From assembly GCF_042683665.1 (NCBI RefSeq), contig NZ_JBHUOO010000046.1: DNA of 64,000 nucleotides; one strand, 5' to 3'. Positions within the stretch are counted from its first letter, which is position 1, and each line of letters starts with the position of its first letter. The position numbers and the translations under genes were made by a program. Shown here piece by piece: positions 9,744 to 16,437 of this stretch. The notes below the pieces were generated by a model. That model searched no databases. It was not told the DNA's origin and worked only from the letters and a program-made list of their open reading frames with translations. The DNA is from Leeuwenhoekiella polynyae (lineage in GTDB: Bacteria > Bacteroidota > Bacteroidia > Flavobacteriales > Flavobacteriaceae).

Positions 9744-10946
9744 CTATTTTTTGGTAATATTTAGTTCATAATGATCGTTACTTTTTTGGGTTAAACTGTA
9801 ATTAATAGTTGATGTTAGCTTGATGATTTCAAGCAACTCTACAAGGGTTTTATTTTTATCGATCACTCCGGTAAAGCGTACTTTATGGAGATCACGATCC
9901 TTAAATGTGAATTGAAAATCATACCAGCGTGCCATTCGCATAAGAATTTGATCCAGCGGGACTTTTTCAAAATAGAATTTGCCGTCCTTCCAGGCCGAAG
10001 CGATTGTAGTATTTACATCGGTTACTTCAAGCTTATTGGTGTCTTTATACAAGGTAGCTTGTTCTCCGGGTTTAAGAACAATCGGGGGATCACTTGCATA
10101 GTCTTCTATATTTGAAAGTTGAACTTTTCCTTCAGTTAGCGTGACGGCATTAAAAGGATCTTCAGCATAAGCACTTACGTTAAACTGTGTACCCAGTACA
10201 TTGATGTCTGTAAACGCTGTGCTAACTATAAAGGGTTTCTCCCGGTTTTTGGCTACTTCAAAGTAGGCCTCTCCCTTTAACACGACTTTTCGGGTATTTC
10301 CTATAAATGAAACCGGATAATACAAGTAAGACTCAGAATTCAACCAAACACGTGTGCCATCTGCAAGACTCAAGTTATACACGCCACCTCTGGGAACGAA
10401 CAGAGTATTATACGACTCAGCAGAATTGTTTTTACCTGCTGAGTAAATCAGGGTATTGTTTAAGTTAACTATAGAACTGTCCTTTTCGATTATCGCATTT
10501 TGTGTGTTTTCAAGAGTAACTCGATCTCCATTACTTAAAATAAGAATAGCTTTTTTTGAGCCGGGTGCAAGATCTGTAACTGGATTAAGAGGAAGCTCAT
10601 TCTCGGTTCTGGTCACAACAAAAATGCCGGAGCCTATCCCAATGGCCAGGATTAAAATAGCGGCGTACTTATAATACCTGTTGAAAAACGAAGTTTTGGG
10701 ATTTTCGTAGGCTTTAATTCGTTTTAAAACCCTTTGATAAGGGGTATTGGTATCTATTGAGGACGACAAATCTTGCCTTGCTCTAAATTTGACACTATTA
10801 AAAGGCTGAAGCTTTTTATTGGCTTTTGAACTTTCAGCCAATAACCTATCTAAGCCTTTTTGTTCCTCTTGAGAAATGATGTTTAAGCGGCTTTTGGCTA
10901 TAAGTTTAGCCAACTCAAACACTTTTTTATAACCTTCAATTTTCAT
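9744..10946 (-). CDS. FecR-family anti-sigma factor
   Basis: A 400-residue inner-membrane regulator that relays the outer membrane receptor's ligand state to an ECF sigma factor. The cytoplasmic N-terminus (~1-92) would hold the sigma factor. One membrane helix spans ~93-111 (YYKYAAILILAIGIGSGIFVV). The FecR domain (~175-275) contains FVPRGGVYNLSLADGTRVWLNSES and VVLKGEAYFEVAKNREKPFIV. The C-terminal domain (~325-397, FYFEKVPLDQILMRMARWYDFQF) is the DUF4974/STN-like domain that contacts the receptor. It sits between the sigma factor gene and susC on the same strand, the standard order. Family assignment is secure. Confidence 0.95.
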   Translation of the reverse strand: MKIEGYKKVFELAKLIAKSRLNIISQEEQKGLDRLLAESSKANKKLQPFNSVKFRARQDLSSSIDTNTPYQRVLKRIKAYENPKTSFFNRYYKYAAILILAIGIGSGIFVVTRTENELPLNPVTDLAPGSKKAILILSNGDRVTLENTQNAIIEKDSSIVNLNNTLIYSAGKNNSAESYNTLFVPRGGVYNLSLADGTRVWLNSESYLYYPVSFIGNTRKVVLKGEAYFEVAKNREKPFIVSTAFTDINVLGTQFNVSAYAEDPFNAVTLTEGKVQLSNIEDYASDPPIVLKPGEQATLYKDTNKLEVTDVNTTIASAWKDGKFYFEKVPLDQILMRMARWYDFQFTFKDRDLHKVRFTGVIDKNKTLVELLEIIKLTSTINYSLTQKSNDHYELNITKK

Positions 10947-11043
10947 TTAAACTCTTTAACTTTAAGATAGCTTAACATCTTCTTTACAGTTATAAGAGTC
11001 TAAAAGCCGAAAATGGGTGGAAGGTTTTTAACTTTTTTTTTGA

Positions 11044-11592
11044 TTAATTCGAACCAATTAAGAGTAAAAACAAAATAAAAGGATGGTTTTTGAGCTTTTC
11101 CTTTAGTAATTTGATAGCTCGTGTTCGTTGAGATTTTACAGTATTGACAGATATGTTAAGTCTGGATGCGATTTCCTTATATTTTAAACCTTCTATTACC
11201 GATAATTCAAAAATCTCTTTGCAGCCTTCTGGCAACTGATTTAATTGTTCAATTAAAATAGCGTAAACTTCTTCTTCTAAAATTTTGTCGTCAAAATCTT
11301 CATCCGAATCCGGAGTAAGTTCTTCATGGAGTGCTATTTTCTCTTTCTCTTTATTTACAATGCGGTAGGCATCATTACGAACCATCGCATAGAGATACGA
11401 CTTAATGTTTATTACATTTTGAAATTTTTCCCTGTCCCGCCAAAGTTGGAACATGGTATTCTCAACGATGTCCTCGGCAGTTTGAGTATCAGAAACAATT
11501 TCTTTAGCGTAGGTTAAAAGACGCGGGTATAGTTTATGAAAGATATTCTGGAAGTATGACTCATCAATAGTATTTAAACCTTTTCTGTTCAG
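11044..11592 (-). CDS. ECF RNA polymerase sigma-70 factor (start uncertain, no in-frame ATG at the 5' end)
   Basis: A Bacteroidetes-type ECF sigma factor expected to drive the SusCD locus. The first in-frame ATG (11454) gives only 136 residues and would remove most of region 2. The frame stays open upstream to a stop at 11605-11607, and that extension encodes SYFQNIFHKLYPRLLTYAKE followed by IVSDTQTAEDIVEN, clear region 2 sequence. Region 4 is LPEGCKEIFELSVIEG and YKEIASRLNISVNTVKSQ. No ATG, GTG or TTG lies in frame upstream of 11454. Candidates are CTG at 11592 or ATT at 11568, and an out-of-frame ATG is at 11564. Either a rare start codon is used or the 5' end carries a frameshift. Coordinates given use CTG. 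Confidence 0.8.
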   Translation of the reverse strand: MNRKGLNTIDESYFQNIFHKLYPRLLTYAKEIVSDTQTAEDIVENTMFQLWRDREKFQNVINIKSYLYAMVRNDAYRIVNKEKEKIALHEELTPDSDEDFDDKILEEEVYAILIEQLNQLPEGCKEIFELSVIEGLKYKEIASRLNISVNTVKSQRTRAIKLLKEKLKNHPFILFLLLIGSN

Positions 11593-11792
11593 ATTGATCT
11601 TTAATTAAATTAGAGTAAATTCAAAAGTAATGAAAAATTAAGATTTTTTTAGGAATTGAAGGCAGCATTTGTAGTCTGTAAATACGATATGGTTTGATTT
11701 AAATAAGGCAGGCGATGGGTTAGAGTACTTTAATATATTCCCAGATCTGTAATTGCTGAGATTATAGAATTGATACCAATTATTTGGTTTAA

Positions 11793-11939
11793 ATGGTTTT
11801 ATCCGATAACCCTGAATCTTATGTTTGGAAAGAGGATTTGGTTAAATGCCTAAGAAAGATTCTGGCTCAGGTGAATACCTTTAAGCACTTGTATGCTCAA
11901 ATAGATGCGTTCGTGTTTATCGCAAAAAAAAAGATCTGA
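11793..11939 (+). CDS. Possible 48-residue open reading frame, no recognised function
   Basis: A short frame starting ATG (VLSDNPESYVWKEDL) and ending TGA. Its codon use and mix of charged and hydrophobic residues are compatible with real protein, but I recognise no family. It lies between the sigma factor gene and the far att repeat of the tRNA-Pro island, so it could be the stub of a gene from an earlier integration at this site. No clear promoter is seen. I keep it as a low-confidence call only because this 420-bp stretch holds nothing else. Confidence 0.2.
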   Translation: MVLSDNPESYVWKEDLVKCLRKILAQVNTFKHLYAQIDAFVFIAKKKI

Positions 11940-11989
11940 TAACAATTGGTTTGTAGGTTCACTTACAACCAGGGGTTCGCGTTAAAATG

Positions 11990-12023
11990 AAAATCCTGAT
12001 AATCGATTGATTAACAGGATTTT
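11990..12023. terminator. Relict tRNA-Pro terminator hairpin at the far island end
   Basis: An imperfect hairpin with arms at 11990-12002 and 12011-12023 followed by T residues on the plus strand. It is the diverged twin of the hairpin at 19178-19212 beyond the tRNA-Pro 3' end. One stem position has changed on both arms (G-C in one copy, T-A in the other), so the structure rather than the sequence is kept. It was probably the tRNA terminator before island insertion. Confidence 0.6.
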
Positions 12024-12028
12024 TGATA

Positions 12029-12059
12029 TAAACCGTGATTTGGATCGTCGGGATGAGAG
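12029..12059. repeat. Distal attachment-site repeat of the tRNA-Pro island
   Basis: A 31-bp direct repeat of 19217-19247 with a single mismatch (a at 12044, t at 19232). It contains the last ~15 nt of a tRNA-Pro gene (TCGTCGGGATGAGAG in plus-strand orientation) plus the downstream flank. Identity stops right after the GAGAG. This is the expected footprint of site-specific integration into a tRNA 3' end: the displaced chromosomal end lies here, the reconstituted tRNA at the other end. Confidence 0.85.
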
Positions 12060-12628
12060 AACTATATTCGAATGAAACTTCTCCTATATACCGTGGTTTA
12101 AAGCCTATTAATTTCAGTGATACACCTTATTGCCGATTTCTAGTAAAATTAGACTAAATGAGCGTAACTAAGATTAATATAAAGTTATGAAATTCTTCTA
12201 TATATGTGAATTTTAATTATTGAAATTTTCATAAAGTTCTCGTAGAAAACACTCTCCTTTCTTAGCAAATTCATTACATCTTTTTCATTTGAATATTCAG
12301 TTAATGTGTCATCGTTTAAATTATCCATATAATGGTAGGGACGGATTATGGGAACCACTAAAAACAGCAATTATGAGCCACTCGAAATTTTGTTGTAGTA
12401 AATTGTAAGTCAATGCCTTATTAGTTGTTTTGGTATGTTCTTTCTATTCCGGAGAAGTGGTATACAATGCCCGTTTTTTGCAGCCTATATGAGCAATCTG
12501 CGAAAAAAAAAAGCACATCTGTATTTTATGAGCACTCTTAAACTGTATGATTAATCTTATGGTAATATGTGCTTAACACGTGATAATAAGGAATGTAATA
12601 ATTTCAAATCATAAAAAACAATAAAGCA
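12060..12628. other. Island end without recognisable genes
   Basis: 569 bp between the distal att repeat and the first island gene. It holds one weak minus-strand frame (12185-12370, TTG start, 61 codons, no recognised family), a run of A residues near 12506-12516, and many stops in all frames. No promoter, tRNA or repeat could be supported. It probably consists of decayed element DNA. Confidence 0.5.
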
Positions 12629-13012
12629 ATGAAAATTCTGGGACTTAACTTTTTTTTGGGATTAACCATGGCCATGGCCATTCAATCCTGCGACAACGAT
12701 GACGATGGGAAAGGTCAAGAAAATGATATCACGGGCCAATGGCATCTATATCAACGCTTCGACGGAGATGGCATTGATCCTGTTGATAATGGCAAAACAC
12801 TGACGTTTACGGAAGAAAATAATTTTATCGATAGTTTCTTACCTGACTGCCAAGGTACATTTTCCATGGATAACGACACGATCACAATTGATATGCCGTG
12901 TAAGGATGAGCCTATACAATATGTTTTCAGTTTTGAAGAAATGAATCTGATCCTGGTGGAATTGCCGAGCACTTGCGATGAAGGTTGTTATGATATCTAC
13001 AAAAAGAAATAA
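12629..13012 (+). CDS. Small lipocalin-like lipoprotein
   Basis: A 127-residue lipoprotein. The signal region MKILGLNFFLGLTMAMAIQSC ends in a lipobox-like IQSC followed by an acidic DNDDDGKG linker, the usual surface-export-type linker in Bacteroidetes. The mature part begins ITGQWHLYQ and continues with NGKTLTFTEENNFIDSF, DNDTITIDMP and LILVELPSTC, the beta-strand pattern of the lipocalin-like (DUF4923/DUF5004-type) proteins of this phylum. Four Cys residues in the mature part may form disulfides. It precedes the M43 protease gene by 21 nt, so the two are probably transcribed together. Function unknown; an accessory or inhibitor role for the protease is only a guess. Confidence 0.75.
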   Translation: MKILGLNFFLGLTMAMAIQSCDNDDDGKGQENDITGQWHLYQRFDGDGIDPVDNGKTLTFTEENNFIDSFLPDCQGTFSMDNDTITIDMPCKDEPIQYVFSFEEMNLILVELPSTCDEGCYDIYKKK

Positions 13013-13033
13013 TCCTATAAACCAAACCAATCC

Positions 13034-14614
13034 ATGAAGAAAAGATACTTATTTCAACTTGCTTTGATCTTTTGCTTTGGAACCATCCATTCGCAGGAGT
13101 GTGGGACCAGTGCACCATCGGTAAAGCATACCTATCCTACCAATGAGTCTTCCAAGGCAAGTGTAAGCAATTACTGTATAGATGTACAATTCCATATCGT
13201 CAGGGAAACGAACGGTACGAATGCTTTTGCAGCCATAAATAGAACCGCCATTATAAATGATTTGAATGCTAGATATAATGACCATAACATTTTCTTCAAC
13301 AACCTCGGTACGAACTTCATTAACAATAGCAACTTTGTCAATATAGACAATGATGGAGAAGCCGAAAATTTGGTTGCTATAAACAATAACCAGAATGCCT
13401 TGAATTATTATATTGTCGAAACATTGTGGAGCACACCAACAGGTTTTATAGCCGGTACGGCCTTGGATATACCCTCCAATCATTTAGTGATAAGAAATGA
13501 CAGGACACTTACATCGACTTCTTCCCATGAAGTAGGTCACTGTCTCGATCTCTACCATACCCATGAAACAGCATTTGGTACTGAGAATATCAATGGCAAC
13601 AATTGTGGCTCGGCAGGAGATTTGGTTTGTGACACGCCGGCAGATCCGCGACTTGGTAATGTAAATGTGAGCGCGGCATGTGTTTATACCGGAGGGGGTG
13701 GATACAACCCTTTGCCGGACAATATCATGTCCTATTCCATGTCCTTTTGTAGGGATGATTTTACCAATGGGCAAGGGGTTCGCATGAGACAGGCCCTGAT
13801 ATCTAATTCCATTTTTCAAAACTTTGTCAATACTTTTCAATTGAGTGGGCTGGAATACCTATGCTCCTCTGGATCGTATTCCGTCACTGGCTTACCAACC
13901 GGGGCCACCATAAATTGGAGTACCAGTGGCAACATTACAAGGAACTCATCCCAAGGATCGAACCCTTGTACATTTTCCAGAACAGGTACAGGATCTACAG
14001 GTTGGATAAGGGCGACAATATCCAATCCCGGAGCATGCGGGAACGGAATGGTCATAACCCAAAATGTGAGCCTCAATTCACAAAACCTCGACCTCTCCGT
14101 CACAAGCGTTGAGGGAGAAGGTTCTGCCATCTATGTAAGTGGCTATGTCTCCGGTGGGTCGAGTCCATTTAAATGGTACATCAATTCACAATTGATCGCT
14201 ACTACATCCTCACGAAATTTTAGCCATAGATATCGTTGTGAGGGTGGGTCATCCCAAATGGCCGTTACCTCGAACTGTGGTTCTGATTATACCTATTTCT
14301 ATGAAGACTGCACTGGCGGAGGGCACCGAATGACCGTATATCCAAATCCTGCTTCCTCAGAATTGAACATAACATTGGATCAAGGAAATCGAATACCCAA
14401 CTATTATACCTCGTTCAATGCAGAGATTTTATCTAGGCCTAAAGATATTGGCTTGACGTTGTTGGATTTTTTGGGAAGACCTGTAATCGAAACCGTATTC
14501 AAGGGTCCAGCACAGGAAATGAAAATGGACGTTTCCACCTTACCTAAAGGAGTTTATTTTCTTCAGGTCATCGGAAAAGATGTTGATGAGAGGCACACTG
14601 TTTTCATTGAATGA
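13034..14614 (+). CDS. Secreted M43 (cytophagalysin/pappalysin-type) metalloprotease with T9SS sorting domain
   Basis: A 526-residue exported zinc protease. The signal peptide is residues 1-20 (MKKRYLFQLALIFCFGTIHS). The catalytic domain (~50-270) has the extended zinc motif HEVGHCLDLYH at 165-175 (His165, Glu166, His169, His175) and a Met-turn NIMSYSM, diagnostic of family M43. A Cys-rich beta region (~275-430) follows. The last ~90 residues (MTVYPNPASSELNITLDQGN to the end, with LPKGVYFLQV) form a type A T9SS C-terminal sorting domain, so the protein should be secreted or anchored at the cell surface. It sits inside the tRNA-Pro island, and PorX, a T9SS regulator, is encoded elsewhere in the window. 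Intact and probably functional. Confidence 0.93.
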   Translation: MKKRYLFQLALIFCFGTIHSQECGTSAPSVKHTYPTNESSKASVSNYCIDVQFHIVRETNGTNAFAAINRTAIINDLNARYNDHNIFFNNLGTNFINNSNFVNIDNDGEAENLVAINNNQNALNYYIVETLWSTPTGFIAGTALDIPSNHLVIRNDRTLTSTSSHEVGHCLDLYHTHETAFGTENINGNNCGSAGDLVCDTPADPRLGNVNVSAACVYTGGGGYNPLPDNIMSYSMSFCRDDFTNGQGVRMRQALISNSIFQNFVNTFQLSGLEYLCSSGSYSVTGLPTGATINWSTSGNITRNSSQGSNPCTFSRTGTGSTGWIRATISNPGACGNGMVITQNVSLNSQNLDLSVTSVEGEGSAIYVSGYVSGGSSPFKWYINSQLIATTSSRNFSHRYRCEGGSSQMAVTSNCGSDYTYFYEDCTGGGHRMTVYPNPASSELNITLDQGNRIPNYYTSFNAEILSRPKDIGLTLLDFLGRPVIETVFKGPAQEMKMDVSTLPKGVYFLQVIGKDVDERHTVFIE

Positions 14615-14640
14615 TGTGATTCCAAAACATATTGTATTGA

Positions 14641-15399
14641 AACAAATTTCCATTCTATACCGCTACAAATATTGATGGAATTCAATTTAAAAAAGTTCCA
14701 AGAAAAGATAATTGGCGTAAGGACAATAGACTACCCAAAGAGTTTCAATTTGGTAAAGAGCTATATAGTGCCCCAAATAGTGAATTTGACAAAGGGCATA
14801 TGACTAAGCGAGAGGACGTTCAATGGGGAGAATCACTCGCAATAGCTTTAAATGCAGCTAACTCCACTTTTTATTATACTAATGCCGTTCCTCAACATAA
14901 AGATCTAAATAGATTTATATGGAGAAGTTTAGAAGATTACATACTTCATACCGAAACTAAGCAAAATGAACTACGTATTTGTGTTTTTACAGGTCCTGTT
15001 TTATCAAGCTTAAATCCATATTTTATAACACCTATAGGTGGTAATCAAATACAAATCCCATCTTTATTCTGGAAAGTAGTTGTTTTTCAGAAAGAAGATG
15101 GAAAAATTTACAGAGTTGGATTTATGATGAGTCAGAATAAACTGCTCCAAGAAAACCATATTATAGAGGAGTTAGAATTAGGCGAGGAGCTGTTTTTGCA
15201 ATTTAAAGATGCTGATACTTATCAGGTCAATATCTCTTTGATCGAAGAATTAACAGGCTTAGAAATCCCTAAGGCAATTGACTCATATCAAGATAAGAGA
15301 ACAACAAGGTTGATTTTGGAAGAAATAGATATTGACCCTGATTTAGAGAATTATGGCTTTGATTCCTTAGGATATGATATCCTGAATATAAAACTTTAA
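14641..15399 (+). pseudogene. 5'-truncated DNA/RNA non-specific endonuclease (NUC1/NucA type)
   Basis: The frame is open from a stop at 14638-14640 to 15399 (252 codons), but the first ATG (14800) falls after the catalytic motif. The upstream codons read NIDGIQFKKVPRKDN, then KELYSAPNSEFDKGHMTKRE, where DKGH matches the D(R/K)GH motif of NUC1 nucleases with its catalytic His. Downstream, ALNAANSTFYYTNAVPQHKDLNR matches the metal-binding Asn region (N..PQ....N). So the coding sequence recognisably begins before any usable start, directly behind the protease stop: the 5' part of the gene has been lost. A TTG/ATT start cannot be excluded. Relatives carry further N-terminal domains. Best read as a broken gene on the island. 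Confidence 0.7.
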
Positions 15400-15554
15400 T
15401 TAACTCTACCATAATTTCAGTTAAAACTCATTAATGAAGTTCAATAGCCCAAATTCTCTAGTTATGACCAGTGCCTAAATATGGGAGGAGGACAATCATT
15501 TAAATTAATATTAAATTATCACTAAAAAGTACCATTTTTAGTAGCGTAGCGAAT

Positions 15555-15616
15555 ATAAAATGAGTAGCAAGAGGGTAACACGCTGCGCGATGTTACAGAT
15601 TTATAACTCATTTTAT
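15555..15616. repeat. Two-tier inverted repeat
   Basis: Outer arms of 11 bp (ATAAAATGAGT at 15555-15565 and its exact complement at 15606-15616) enclose a second palindrome GTAACA/TGTTAC at 15575-15580 and 15591-15596, whose own loop contains CGC-TGC-GCG. The nested arrangement would fold into a stem with an inner arm in DNA or RNA. No T-run follows, so it is not a standard terminator. Confidence 0.7.
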
Positions 15617-15658
15617 TTCAATTACTTACGGTTTGTTTTTCCGCTTGATTTTGAACAA

Positions 15659-15712
15659 TTTGCGACAAATGCGCTTTTAAGCCCTGTAAACAGGCAGGTT
15701 TTTGCGACAAAT
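15659..15712. repeat. Pair of 12-bp direct repeats around a small palindrome
   Basis: TTTGCGACAAAT occurs at 15659-15670 and again at 15701-15712, 42 bp apart (four helical turns). Between them lies CCTGTAAACAGG. Such an arrangement can be a protein-binding site, for example of a relaxosome or recombinase accessory protein, but there is no partner gene nearby to test that. Confidence 0.55.
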
Positions 15713-15949
15713 CCTATTTAGATAGCGGTAATGAAGGGTAATTTAGGTAGTCCTCACCACATTCCCCTACACTGGGTTTCGGGGAAAGAGGTTCGTCCAA
15801 AAGGTCTTGAACACAGGCCAAAAATGTCAATTTGATAGTATTGAAATCTTGTCAGCCATTTTTGACTTGAGTTCGCTGAGCATCCTAACTTGGAATGGAC
15901 AATCTTTTACTTTCGTGATTTATTTTCTTTTTAATACACTCCCAACAGC

Positions 15950-16079
15950 ATACCTTTTTTGATAGCAAAAGTACAGGATTCTAAATTAGTCGGGCGCATA
16001 AACCGGTCGGCTACGCCTTCCTATTTATAGCCCTCTTCTAATTTAAAATCCCGAAGGTAACAACTATCAAAAAAGGTAT
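15950..16079. repeat. Long imperfect hairpin, about 130 bp
   Basis: A perfect 16-bp outer stem (ATACCTTTTTTGATAG at 15950-15965, complement at 16064-16079), an inner stem of 14 bp with one mismatch (15976-15989 with 16038-16051), and a further inner pairing GGGC..ATAAA with TTTATAGCCC toward the apex. The apex carries CCGGTCGGCTACGCC. The element is mirror-organised through its full length. It resembles the structured non-coding sequences found near transfer or excision functions of Bacteroidetes integrative elements; identity not provable here. Confidence 0.7.
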
Positions 16080-16363
16080 TGCGACGGCTCTGGAGGAAGT
16101 AAATGAAACAACCAGAACCCGTATACATTTTGATCTACAAATCTATTTTAGTTGAGCAAAAAAGGATTTGCTCAAGATGAAATAAGTAAATGGTTGATGT
16201 ATGTGATTTAAGTTCCTGTATTTCACTGATTGTTTTTCTTTCACAAGCTTATTGATGACTCTTCCTATAAAAGATTTATCAGGCTCTATTAAAACCTATT
16301 AACAGGAATTGTAGACAAAAATTAAGAAGCGACTTTTTTCAAGATAAATGGAAGTGAAAATTT

Positions 16364-16434
16364 GAGCCGATTATCATTCCTAATCGGCTCATTTTTTGAT
16401 TATATTTGAGCCAATTAACTACTTTAATCGGCTC
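16364..16434. promoter_or_regulatory. fic promoter with two palindromic operator sites
   Basis: Two copies of the palindrome GAGCCGATTA-N7-TAATCGGCTC: site 1 at 16364-16390 (perfect arms) and site 2 at 16408-16434 (one mismatch in the left arm). Their centres are 44 bp apart, about four DNA turns, so a protein could bind both on one face. A perfect Bacteroidetes -7 box TATATTTG lies at 16401-16408, touching site 2. Site 2 ends 3 bp before the fic ATG. The layout implies repression, most simply by the winged-helix tail of the Fic protein itself. Confidence 0.7.
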
Positions 16435-16437
16435 ATC

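Larger units (their letters stand above)
15400..16363. other. Non-coding island segment rich in inverted repeats
   Basis: About 960 bp without a credible gene. It holds three structures listed separately: a hairpin at 15555-15616, a pair of 12-bp direct repeats flanking a small palindrome at 15659-15712, and a ~130-bp long hairpin at 15950-16079. The remaining sequence contains only short frames (for example 16103-16180, starting MKQPEPVYIL). Dense palindromes with no genes are what remains of transfer-origin or regulatory regions of integrative elements, but that reading is inference. Confidence 0.5.

Noticed and set aside
12185..12370. Minus-strand 61-codon frame with a TTG start at the island edge.
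   Set aside because: No ATG, no recognised domain and no promoter; kept only as part of the intergenic description.
13049..14130. Several long minus-strand frames opposite the M43 protease gene (13049-13483, 13484-13840, 13837-14130).
   Set aside because: They are mirror frames of a well-supported protease with intact zinc motif and sorting domain; their translations show no domain, signal or neighbour sense.
15400..16363. Possible retron or reverse-transcriptase system in the palindrome-rich island stretch.
   Set aside because: There is no reverse transcriptase frame here and no paired msr/msd arrangement. The palindromes alone do not support it.
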